The notes beneath the pieces were generated by a model, which had not been told where the DNA came from, searched no databases, and saw only the letters and a program-made list of their open reading frames with translations. This document shows, piece by piece, positions 10,121 to 18,495 of a stretch of 64,000 nucleotides of DNA; position 1 is the first letter of the stretch; each line of letters opens with the position of its first letter. A program made the position numbers and the translations under genes. Source of the stretch: Blautia sp. (GTDB lineage: Bacteria; Bacillota; Clostridia; Lachnospirales; Lachnospiraceae); assembly GCA_022764275.1 (NCBI GenBank), contig JALERH010000172.1, positions 1 to 64,000 of the forward strand, written 5' to 3'.

Positions 10121-10237
10121 GGAATCCCTACGGGGGGAATCTGCGCTTTTCTTTTTCTCCTTTTCTCTGAGACATTCCAGATCCAGCTCATACACCGCAT
10201 TTCCTTCTATGATCAGCTTTTCTTTTTTTGATTCCAT
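10097..10237 (-). CDS. Small 46-aa protein not in the supplied ORF track
   Basis: Reading on the minus strand: MESKKEKLIIEGNAVYELDLECLREKEKKKSADSPRRDSKKSGQRS*; RBS-like AAAGGATGG upstream; stop codon lies within the convergent terminator hairpin. Confidence 0.6.
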   Translation of the reverse strand: MESKKEKLIIEGNAVYELDLECLREKEKKKSADSPRRDSKKSGQRS

Positions 10238-10287
10238 ACAGTTACCATCCTTTCTATACCAATAGCATATGTCAAATATTTTTTCCT

Positions 10288-10317
10288 GTCATATTTTAAT
10301 AACAAAAACATAGATTA
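10288..10317 (+). promoter_or_regulatory. Putative SigE-like sporulation promoter
   Basis: GTCATATTT ... CATAGATTA just upstream of the 10336 ORF; resembles a SigE -35 (ATATT) and a CATAnnnT -10. Confidence 0.35.
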
Positions 10318-10335
10318 AGGAAAAAGGACATCAAT

Positions 10336-10683
10336 ATGGAACAGGAATATATTGCCCAGACAACTCTTGACCAGATGGTAGGAACTGACCAGGATCAGCT
10401 GCTGAAAGCTGCAATTCCTTATCTGCCTCCCAGAGGACAGCAGATTCTTTCGATTTATTCCAAGGTAAAAGAACTTTCCAATACGCTGGCTCTGTTCGGT
10501 CCCTCCAGTCATCATATGGAAATGTGTGCGGCGTCCGCTCCCAGCGATCAGCCACTTGATGTATTAAACGATATCCGCCGTTACTGCTATGGAGACAGCC
10601 GAAAAATGCTGGACCAGATGGTAAATTTGATGGCCATGGTTCAGATGATAAAAGTTATGAATGAAACACCTGTAAATTCGTAA
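10336..10683 (+). CDS. Small conserved hypothetical protein
   Basis: 115 aa ORF, RBS AAGGAAAAAGG, directly followed by a second small ORF with its own RBS. Confidence 0.75.
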   Translation: MEQEYIAQTTLDQMVGTDQDQLLKAAIPYLPPRGQQILSIYSKVKELSNTLALFGPSSHHMEMCAASAPSDQPLDVLNDIRRYCYGDSRKMLDQMVNLMAMVQMIKVMNETPVNS

Positions 10684-10697
10684 AAGGAGGAAAAATC

Positions 10698-10979
10698 ATG
10701 GAAAAGATGGACGACGACTGGAGAAACAATCCCAAGCTTGCAGGAATGGATAAATCCAAACTGGATATGCTTCAGAATATGGCACAGCAGGGAATGGGAA
10801 AAAGCCCTTCTGATCTGCTGCCTTTTATTATGAGTGCTGCTTCCCAGGGCAGAAAATCCGGCCTGAAATTTGACAATAATGAAATCAACGCAATCATAGA
10901 AGTACTGAAAATGGGAAAATCCCCGGAAGAAGCAGCGAAGCTTGACCGGGTAGTCTCTCTGATGAAAATGATACACTGA
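10698..10979 (+). CDS. Small conserved hypothetical protein
   Basis: 93 aa ORF, RBS AAAAGGAGG 14 nt after the upstream ORF. Confidence 0.75.
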   Translation: MEKMDDDWRNNPKLAGMDKSKLDMLQNMAQQGMGKSPSDLLPFIMSAASQGRKSGLKFDNNEINAIIEVLKMGKSPEEAAKLDRVVSLMKMIH

Positions 10980-11020
10980 CGGACAACGTACCGTCTTAAA
11001 GGTGACTTCATGATAAAAAA

Positions 11021-11052
11021 GTGCTGCGGATATGATAGCATTTCCGCAGCAC
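11021..11052. terminator. Bidirectional Rho-independent terminator between the 10698 ORF and cinA
   Basis: Perfect 10-bp stem GTGCTGCGGA / TCCGCAGCAC with an A run upstream and a T run downstream. Confidence 0.88.
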
Positions 11053-11063
11053 TGTATTTTTGA

Positions 11064-12329
11064 TTATTTTTTGTTGATTCCTTCCATAATACATTCTCTC
11101 AGGAGTGCCAGCGCATGTGCAGTAGCCTGCTCCCTGATTTTTCCGCGATTTCCAGTAAAATGAAATTCCCGTGTGATTACCTTTCCATTATAGCAGCATC
11201 CCATAAAGACCGTACCCACCGGTGTTTCCTTGGTTCCTCCTCCAGGACCTGCAAGTCCGGTGATGGACAGACAGATATCAGCATCTGAAAAAATGCAGCC
11301 TCCCTTTGCCATCTCTCTTGCACACTTTGCAGAAACAGGTCCATCCGTCTTCAGAGTGACTTTTTTTACTCCAAGACATTTTCTCTTGGCACGATTACTG
11401 TATGTAACATAACCGTGGCCGAATACCTCTGATGCTCCCGGGACATTTACAATACGTGCGGCAATCTCCCCGCCTGTACAGGATTCTGCCAGTGCCAGGG
11501 TCAGCTTCTGATCCTTCAGCATATCTACAACTGCTTCTTCCAGAGATTTTTCCGCATCCGTAGCAAAAATATTCCTGCCAAACCGGTTTTTCAGCTCCCG
11601 CACAATAGGTTTGATCATTTTTTTGCATTCTTTTTCATCTTCCCCCTTTGCAGTGATTCGAAGATGAACTTCACCCACCTTTGCGTACGGTGCAATGGTG
11701 GGATTACTCTGCGCCTTGATCAGATCCTGAATATCTTCTGCGACCTGGCTTTCCCCGATTCCGCAGATTTTTACGACCTGAGAAAAAATGGTTTCCGGAA
11801 GCTTTTTACGGAGAAATGGGTAAACGGACTCCTCAAACATAGGCTTCATCTCATTTGGAGGTCCGGGCAGAAGGATTGCAGTCTTACCGTTCTTCTCGAT
11901 GATCAGTCCAGGAGCTGTCCCGTTATGATTATCCAGAACGAGCGAACCCTCCGGAACAAGAGCCTGTTTATAGTTATTTGAGGTGATACGCCTCTGAGGG
12001 TTGTTTTTTTCATATTGCTTCATATACTTTTCCAGAAGCTCTTTGGAATGGGAATCTTCCACAAGTGGAAGTCCCATCAGCTGTGCAGTCACTTCTTTTG
12101 TCAGATCATCTTCCGTAGGTCCCAGACCGCCTGTCAGAATCACCACATCGGAGCGCTCCAGTGCCGTGGAAATCACAGCCTTCATCCGCTCTTCATTATC
12201 TCCTACCACAGTCTGATAGTATACAGACAGTCCAAGTCCCGCACACTGCTCGGAAAGGTAGACACTGTTGGTGTTGACAATGTTTCCCAACAGAATTTCT
12301 GTGCCTACAGATACCAGTTCTGCAATCAT
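11064..12329 (-). CDS. cinA: CinA family competence/damage-inducible protein (nicotinamide-nucleotide amidase)
   Basis: MIAELVSVGTEILLGNIVNTNS N-terminus, LTGGLGPTEDD, C-terminal AESCTGGEIAARIVNVPGAS. Confidence 0.95.
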   Translation of the reverse strand: MIAELVSVGTEILLGNIVNTNSVYLSEQCAGLGLSVYYQTVVGDNEERMKAVISTALERSDVVILTGGLGPTEDDLTKEVTAQLMGLPLVEDSHSKELLEKYMKQYEKNNPQRRITSNNYKQALVPEGSLVLDNHNGTAPGLIIEKNGKTAILLPGPPNEMKPMFEESVYPFLRKKLPETIFSQVVKICGIGESQVAEDIQDLIKAQSNPTIAPYAKVGEVHLRITAKGEDEKECKKMIKPIVRELKNRFGRNIFATDAEKSLEEAVVDMLKDQKLTLALAESCTGGEIAARIVNVPGASEVFGHGYVTYSNRAKRKCLGVKKVTLKTDGPVSAKCAREMAKGGCIFSDADICLSITGLAGPGGGTKETPVGTVFMGCCYNGKVITREFHFTGNRGKIREQATAHALALLRECIMEGINKK

Positions 12330-12349
12330 TTGTATTACTCCCTTCTAAA

Positions 12350-12889
12350 CTATTCCTGCATGGAAATAACTTTTTTGTTCTGAACGATATAGGTAATCAG
12401 GGAAATCACAGTAAGAGCCAGTGAAATCCAGAAAAAGATCTGAGTCAGTACCGCAAAAAATCCATCAAAATTCAAAATCAGAAGGATAATGAGTACCATC
12501 TGTGACACGGTTTTGAATTTTCCCCAGTAATTAGCCGCGATCACAACCCCGTTTTCAGCAGCAATGAGACGGAAACCGCTGATGATAAATTCTCTTGCAA
12601 TGATGATGATAACAAACCATGCCGGAAGTCTGTCCAGTTCGATCATACAGATCAGTGCAGAACATACCAGAAGCTTATCCGCAAGCGGATCCATAAACTT
12701 TCCAAAATTTGTTACAAGATTGTTTTTCCTTGCCAGGTAGCCATCAAACCAGTCTGTGACACTGGCACCCACAAAAATTGCAAGACAGATATAACGGTTG
12801 GCATCTCCGCCCCATCCGGTCAGAATAAAAAGAACAAAAAACGGAACAAGGATCATTCTTGCAACTGTCAGTTTATTCGGTGTATTCAT
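12350..12889 (-). CDS. pgsA: CDP-diacylglycerol--glycerol-3-phosphate 3-phosphatidyltransferase
   Basis: CDP-alcohol phosphatidyltransferase motif DWFDGYLARKNNLVTNFGKFMDPLADK. Confidence 0.95.
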   Translation of the reverse strand: MNTPNKLTVARMILVPFFVLFILTGWGGDANRYICLAIFVGASVTDWFDGYLARKNNLVTNFGKFMDPLADKLLVCSALICMIELDRLPAWFVIIIIAREFIISGFRLIAAENGVVIAANYWGKFKTVSQMVLIILLILNFDGFFAVLTQIFFWISLALTVISLITYIVQNKKVISMQE

Positions 12890-14210
12890 CTTCCAATTCT
12901 CCTATCAAATCATATTCCATAGCGCCTGACACCCGCACTTTTACAAAGTCACCGGTCATAAGCAGCTCTCCTGTCTGGACAAAAATATAACCGTCTACTT
13001 TTGGTGCATCGCCATAAGTTCTGCCGATATAAGCACTTTCCCCGGATACCTGTCCCTCGATCATAACGGTCAGCACCTGCCCGATACGCTCCTGCCCCTT
13101 TTCGTAGGAAATCTCCTGCTGAAGCTCCATCAGTTCATCCCTGCGTGCTTCCTTTATTTCCTGTGGAACCTGATTCTCCATTGCTGCAGCCGGAGTATCC
13201 TCCTCTGCCGAGTAAGGGAAAACACCCAGACGGTCAAATTCCATATCATCCACGAATTCCATCAGCTCCTCATGGTCCTCCTGGGTTTCTCCGGGAAATC
13301 CGCTGATCAGTGTCGTCCGCAGGAAAATGTCCGGAATTTCCTGCCTGAGTTTTTCCACGATATTGATCAGTTCCTGCTTCGTGGTCCGCCGCCCCATCCG
13401 TTTCAGGATCCTGTCACTGGCATGCTGAATGGGAAGATCCAGATAATGGCAGATTTTCTTTTCCTCTTTCATGGTCTGGATCAGTTCATCATAAATCTCC
13501 TCCGGATAACAGTAAAGAATACGTATCCATCGAATGCCCTGTATTTTACAGAGTTCCTGCAAGAGAATATGGAGAGATTTTTTTCCGTAAAGATCCGTAC
13601 CATACATGGTCGTTTCCTGTGCCACAAGGATGAGCTCTTTCACACCCTTTTCCGCCATCTGGCCTGCCTGTCGAAGAAGTCGTTCCATGGGAACGCTGCG
13701 ATATCTGCCCCGAAGCTTCGGAATGATGCAGTAAGTACAGTGCTTGTCACAGCCTTCCGCAATCTTCAGATACCCGAAATGGCCTCCGGTAGTCAGAACC
13801 CGCTCTCCAAGCTCTTCCGGAAGGAAATCAATATCCTTAAACTCTTCAAAATGGCGGCCTGCTTCTGCTTCCTCCACAGCTTTCAGGATATCTCCATATG
13901 ATGTGGTACCGAGAACAGCATCCACTTCCGGAATCTCCTGAATGATCTCATTCTTATAACGCTGCGCCATACATCCGGTCACAATGAGAACTCTGCAGGT
14001 GCCAATTTTTTTATACTCTGCCATTTCCAGAATCGTATTTACGCTTTCTTCCTTGGCATCACCGATAAAACAGCAGGTATTGATAATGATCGCCTCAGCC
14101 TGTGTTTCATCATCCACGATTTCATGACCGTTTCTGGAAAGAAGCCCCAGCATCTCCTCGGAATCCACAAGGTTTTTGTCACATCCTAAAGAAATGAATA
14201 GTAATTTCAT
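12873..14210 (-). CDS. rimO: Ribosomal protein S12 methylthiotransferase
   Basis: SLGCDKNLVDSEEMLG, radical SAM CxxxCxxC (CDKHCTYCIIP), TRAM-like C-terminus. Confidence 0.95.
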   Translation of the reverse strand: MKLLFISLGCDKNLVDSEEMLGLLSRNGHEIVDDETQAEAIIINTCCFIGDAKEESVNTILEMAEYKKIGTCRVLIVTGCMAQRYKNEIIQEIPEVDAVLGTTSYGDILKAVEEAEAGRHFEEFKDIDFLPEELGERVLTTGGHFGYLKIAEGCDKHCTYCIIPKLRGRYRSVPMERLLRQAGQMAEKGVKELILVAQETTMYGTDLYGKKSLHILLQELCKIQGIRWIRILYCYPEEIYDELIQTMKEEKKICHYLDLPIQHASDRILKRMGRRTTKQELINIVEKLRQEIPDIFLRTTLISGFPGETQEDHEELMEFVDDMEFDRLGVFPYSAEEDTPAAAMENQVPQEIKEARRDELMELQQEISYEKGQERIGQVLTVMIEGQVSGESAYIGRTYGDAPKVDGYIFVQTGELLMTGDFVKVRVSGAMEYDLIGELEDEYTE

Positions 14211-14307
14211 AAATTCTCCTCGATATATGTCAGGGCCACCGCATAACTCTGCAGCAGCCCTTTTATTGTATGCAGGATATCCATGCAGCCTGCTTCATTC
14301 TTCCGGC

Positions 14308-14649
14308 TCAGGCCTCATCCACCGGAGCAGAAGTCTCTTCTTCAGGAGCCTCTTCGTTGGTTTCCTCTACAGAAAGAATTTCCTCTGCGGATTGTTCCAA
14401 AGCCTCTTCCTCACCTTTACCCGGCAGAATTTTAACCTTACCCTGATAAAGCTCATCAATTGCGATGGATAATGGTTTTTTGCCATTCGCTCCGTCTACC
14501 AGCGGTTTGGAACCTGCAATGAGCTGACGAGCACGTTTGCTGGTAGCAAGAACCAGTGAATAGCGGCTGTTCAATACCATTGCCTCATCGTCGTCCTCGT
14601 TGTTTGTATTAATAGCCTCAATTAATTCTGAATAAGATGGATGAATCAT
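14308..14649 (-). CDS. rpoZ: DNA-directed RNA polymerase subunit omega
   Basis: MIHPSYSELIEAIN...NSRYSLVLATSKRARQLIAG...KPLSIAIDELYQGKVKI, followed by an acidic tail; adjacent to gmk. Confidence 0.92.
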   Translation of the reverse strand: MIHPSYSELIEAINTNNEDDDEAMVLNSRYSLVLATSKRARQLIAGSKPLVDGANGKKPLSIAIDELYQGKVKILPGKGEEEALEQSAEEILSVEETNEEAPEEETSAPVDEA

Positions 14650-14720
14650 TTATATACTCCTTTCAATTTTGATCCCTTTTTTAACGACTGCAGTTTTTTT
14701 CCTGCGCCGGATTTTCTCTT

Positions 14721-15350
14721 TCACTCTTCCGCTGCAAACACTGCGGCTTCCAGCTGAATCGTCCGAACGAATTCCAGATTCCGATTCATACGGAAATGCT
14801 CCCCCTGAATGATACCATGAAGCGTATCCACACATTCCTCAAGTGTATCGTTTACAAGCAGATAATCGTATTCTTCCACGCCTTCCGCCTCCTGTGATGC
14901 TCTGGCGAGACGTTCTGCGATTACCTCTGCTGTCTCCGTACCACGCCCTGTCAGACGTTCCTTCAGTACTTTCATGGAAGGCGGCGTCACAAATACAAGA
15001 AGAGCTTCCGGTAATTTTTTCTTAATCTTCCTTGCACCCTGTATCTCAATTTCCAAAATGACGTCTCTTCCGGCTTCCAGCTGTTCTTCCACGTAAGACC
15101 TGGGAGTGCCGTAATAATTCTCCACGTACTGTGCATACTCGATCAGTGCGTCTTCTTTTATGAGACTTTCGAATTCTTCCTTTGTGCGGAAAAAATATTC
15201 TCTGCCTTCTTCTTCTCCCGGTCTGGGATTTCTGGTGGTTACGGAAATGGACAGCGCATAATTGTCATATTTTTCCATCAGACGCTTCATAACCGTGCCT
15301 TTTCCTGCACCGGAAAAACCGGATACCACAACCAAGATTCCTCTACTCAT
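14721..15350 (-). CDS. gmk: Guanylate kinase
   Basis: MSRGILVVVSGFSGAGKGTVMKRLMEKY, SVTTRNPRPGEEEGREYFF. Confidence 0.96.
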   Translation of the reverse strand: MSRGILVVVSGFSGAGKGTVMKRLMEKYDNYALSISVTTRNPRPGEEEGREYFFRTKEEFESLIKEDALIEYAQYVENYYGTPRSYVEEQLEAGRDVILEIEIQGARKIKKKLPEALLVFVTPPSMKVLKERLTGRGTETAEVIAERLARASQEAEGVEEYDYLLVNDTLEECVDTLHGIIQGEHFRMNRNLEFVRTIQLEAAVFAAEE

Positions 15351-15624
15351 GGTCTTCTCTCTTATCTCCCTTATTTTCATTTTCATATGCATCCGCAAAC
15401 CTTCGTGCTATGGTGTCCGGCTGGATTGCGGATAAAACAAGGTAATCATCCGATGTAACAATGACCGCCTTTGTTTTTCTCCCCTGGGTAGCGTCTATCA
15501 GGGAACGGGTTCCCTTTACGCTCTGCACCATACGCTTTACCGGTGCCGCATCGGGACTCACCACCGCCACGATCTTCTGTGAGTTTACCACATTGCCAAA
15601 GCCTATGTTAATCAATTTTGCCAT
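15343..15624 (-). CDS. remA: RemA-family regulator (DUF370)
   Basis: MAKLINIGFGNVVNSQKIVAVVSPDAAPVKRMVQ...GRKTKAVIVTSDDYLVLSAIQPDTIARRF; located between yicC and gmk as expected. Confidence 0.93.
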   Translation of the reverse strand: MAKLINIGFGNVVNSQKIVAVVSPDAAPVKRMVQSVKGTRSLIDATQGRKTKAVIVTSDDYLVLSAIQPDTIARRFADAYENENKGDKREDHE

Positions 15625-15645
15625 GTAATCAACCTTCTGTCAATA

Positions 15646-16524
15646 TTACTCTATATTCTGGATCTGCTCACGGATTTTCTCGATTTCGGTTTTCAGGTCA
15701 ATGGCGATATCGGAAACAATAAGGTCACTGGACTTGGAAAGAATGGTATTTGCCTCCCGGTTCATCTCCTGCGCCATAAAATCAAGCTTTCGTCCAACGC
15801 TTTCTTTTTCCTCCAGCATTTTCTTCATACCCTGGATATGGCTGTGCAGACGAACTGTCTCCTCGTCGTTACAGATCTTATCGGAAAACAGGACAACCTC
15901 CGCAGCAATCCGGGAATCTTCAATCTGGGAATCAGCAAGAAGCTCATGAACCTTCGCCTCCAATTTCTCCCGGTAAATGTCCACAACCTCAGGGGAACGC
16001 TCCTCAACCTGTCTGACCTTTTCATCCAGGCCATTCAGTTTCTCGATCAGGTCACGTTTGAGATGTTCACCCTCGCGCTCCCTGGTAGCAACGAATTTCT
16101 CACATGCTTCCCGAAGCGGTCCCTCCAGGAATCCCCACAGCTCGTCCTCATCCAGAGACTGCTCCTCCATGGAAAGGACCTCCGGATAACGGGAAAGAGT
16201 AGAGGCCTTTATATCATTTTCCAGGCCAAACTCCTCTGCCATCTCCCGGATGTAGGTCAGATATTCCTTGGCGAGCTCCTTATTATATTTCAGAGCCACG
16301 CAATTTAAGGAATAGTCCTCATAAGTGATGAAAACATCCACCTTACCACGCTGAATATATGTCTTCAGCAGGTTACGGATGGCTCCTTCCAGAAAATTCA
16401 GCTTCCTTGGCATCTTGATACTCAGATCCAGATACCTGTGATTCACGGATTTTAACTCCACCGTGATCTTTCGCTCGTTTGTAATCACTTCGGCTCGGCC
16501 GAAGCCAGTCATACTTTTAATCAT
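15646..16524 (-). CDS. YicC/YloC family endoribonuclease-like protein
   Basis: MIKSMTGFGRAEV N-terminus and C-terminal LDFMAQEMNREANTILSKSSD...EIEKIREQIQNIE. Confidence 0.95.
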   Translation of the reverse strand: MIKSMTGFGRAEVITNERKITVELKSVNHRYLDLSIKMPRKLNFLEGAIRNLLKTYIQRGKVDVFITYEDYSLNCVALKYNKELAKEYLTYIREMAEEFGLENDIKASTLSRYPEVLSMEEQSLDEDELWGFLEGPLREACEKFVATREREGEHLKRDLIEKLNGLDEKVRQVEERSPEVVDIYREKLEAKVHELLADSQIEDSRIAAEVVLFSDKICNDEETVRLHSHIQGMKKMLEEKESVGRKLDFMAQEMNREANTILSKSSDLIVSDIAIDLKTEIEKIREQIQNIE

Positions 16525-16570
16525 TTTTTCTCTCTCTGTAAAAATTTGTCAGCAGTTTACATACAGATTT

Positions 16571-16599
16571 ATTATAGTTCATTCTAAAAGACTAGTCAA
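16571..16599 (-). promoter_or_regulatory. SigA promoter of the yicC-remA-gmk-rpoZ operon
   Basis: TTGACT-N17-TATAAT on the minus strand (-35 16594-16599, -10 16571-16576). Confidence 0.8.
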
Positions 16600-16627
16600 A
16601 CTCTTTTTTCATGTGTTACAATAGGTA

Positions 16628-16700
16628 TCGCAAGGCGGTTGCTTTCCACGCTCTGCCACACGCATGCGTCTGGCAGAGCGTGGGAAGCAGCTCCTTGCGA
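16628..16700. repeat. Long near-perfect palindrome/hairpin in the rqcH leader
   Basis: TCGCAAGGcggTTGCTTTCCACGCTCTGCCA-(cACGCATGCGTc)-TGGCAGAGCGTGGGAAGCAgctCCTTGCGA; about 30 bp of stem. Confidence 0.85.
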
Positions 16701-16725
16701 ATCGTATTGTGAGAGGAGTTTTTTT

Positions 16726-18483
16726 ATGGCATTTGACGGAATCACCATTGCTGCAATGGTTTCTGAATTAAAAAAAGATTTAACAGGCGGGCGTATTAAC
16801 AAGATCGCGCAGCCGGAAAATGATGAACTTCTGATCACGGCAAAAGGTGCAAACGGATCGAAGCGGCTTCTTCTTTCCGCAAGCGCCTCTCTCCCGCTGA
16901 TTTATTTTACATCCAAAAACAAAGTAAGCCCTCTGACTGCGCCAAACTTCTGTATGCTTTTGCGAAAGCATGTAGGCAGTGCCAGGATCATCGGCATTCG
17001 TCAGCCCGGTATGGAGCGTGTGGTGGAATTCGAGCTGGAGCATCTCAATGAGCTTGGCGATGTGTGCCATAAAGTGCTGATCATGGAGCTGATGGGGAAA
17101 CACAGCAACATTATTTTCTGCGATGATAAGAATATGATCCTGGACAGCATCAAACATGTTTCCTGCAATGTCAGCTCTGTGCGTGAGGTTTTGCCCGGAC
17201 GTCCCTATTTTATCCCGCAGACACAGGAAAAGCTGAATCCGCTTACTGTCACGGAAGAGGAATTTCGGGAGAAGGTCTGCAAAAAACCGATGCCGGTTTC
17301 CAAAGCCATCTATACTACACTTACCGGATTAAGTCCTGTGATGGCAGAAGAAATCTGCTTTCGCGCGTCCATCGATGGAAACGATGCTGCACAGTCCCTG
17401 GATGGGCCAGCCTGTACCCACCTGTATCATACTTTCCAGAGGATTATGGAGCAGATCAGAGAAGAAGATTTCACTCCTACCATTGTATATCGCGGGGACG
17501 AACCGGTAGAGTACGGAGTGCTGCCCTTCCAGCAGTATGGCTCAGAATATCACTTTGAAACCTTTGAAACGGTTTCCGAAATGCTGGAAAGCTATTATGC
17601 ATCCCGGGATACCATTACCAGAATACGTCAGAAATCCGCAGACCTGCGCCGCATTGTCCAGACTGCGCTGGAGAGGAACCGAAAAAAACTCATACTCCAG
17701 GAAAAACAGATGAAGGATACACAGAAAAAAGACAAATATAAGGTTTACGGGGAGCTGATCAATACTTATGGCTATGGTCTTCCCGAAGGCTCCAGGTCTT
17801 TTCAGGCGCTTAATTACTATACAAACGAAGAGATTACCATCCCCCTTGACCCTACCCTGACTCCCCAGGAGAATTCCAAGAAGTATTTCGAGCGGTACGG
17901 AAAACTGAAGCGTACGGAAGAGGCCCTTACCGGACAGATTGCAGATACTCAGAGCGAAATTGAACATCTGGAGTCCATCTCCAACGCTCTGGACATTGCG
18001 CTGGAGGAAAGCGACCTTTCCCAGATCAAGGATGAGCTGACTGAGTACGGTTATATCAAAAAGCACTATTCCGGCAAAAAAGGTGCCAAAATGCAGGCAA
18101 AGTCCAAACCCTTCCATTATCTTTCCAGCGACGGCTATGATATTTATGTGGGAAAAAACAATTATCAGAATGATGAGCTGACCTTTAAGCTGGCGACAGG
18201 AAACGACTGGTGGTTCCACGCCAAAAAGATGCCCGGCTCACATGTGGTGGTAAAGACAAAGGATGGTACCCTGCCTGACCGAACCTTCGAGGAGGCCGGC
18301 AGTCTGGCAGCCTATTATTCCAAAGGCAAAACCGCACCAAAGGTGGAAATCGATTATCTTCAGAAAAAGAATGTAAAGAAGCCAGCCGGGGCAAAACCTG
18401 GATTTGTGGTGTATTATACCAACTATTCCCTGATGGCAAGCCCGGATATTTCCGGCTTACAGCTGATAAATGAGAAAAAATAA
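16726..18483 (+). CDS. rqcH: Rqc2/RqcH ribosome-quality-control NFACT-family protein
   Basis: NFACT-N start MAFDGITIAAMVSELKKDLTGGRINKIAQPENDELL and NFACT-R motif DIYVGKNNYQNDELTFK...WWFHAKKMPGSHVVVK. Confidence 0.93.
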   Translation: MAFDGITIAAMVSELKKDLTGGRINKIAQPENDELLITAKGANGSKRLLLSASASLPLIYFTSKNKVSPLTAPNFCMLLRKHVGSARIIGIRQPGMERVVEFELEHLNELGDVCHKVLIMELMGKHSNIIFCDDKNMILDSIKHVSCNVSSVREVLPGRPYFIPQTQEKLNPLTVTEEEFREKVCKKPMPVSKAIYTTLTGLSPVMAEEICFRASIDGNDAAQSLDGPACTHLYHTFQRIMEQIREEDFTPTIVYRGDEPVEYGVLPFQQYGSEYHFETFETVSEMLESYYASRDTITRIRQKSADLRRIVQTALERNRKKLILQEKQMKDTQKKDKYKVYGELINTYGYGLPEGSRSFQALNYYTNEEITIPLDPTLTPQENSKKYFERYGKLKRTEEALTGQIADTQSEIEHLESISNALDIALEESDLSQIKDELTEYGYIKKHYSGKKGAKMQAKSKPFHYLSSDGYDIYVGKNNYQNDELTFKLATGNDWWFHAKKMPGSHVVVKTKDGTLPDRTFEEAGSLAAYYSKGKTAPKVEIDYLQKKNVKKPAGAKPGFVVYYTNYSLMASPDISGLQLINEKK

Positions 18484-18495
18484 AGGAGCTTTTAC

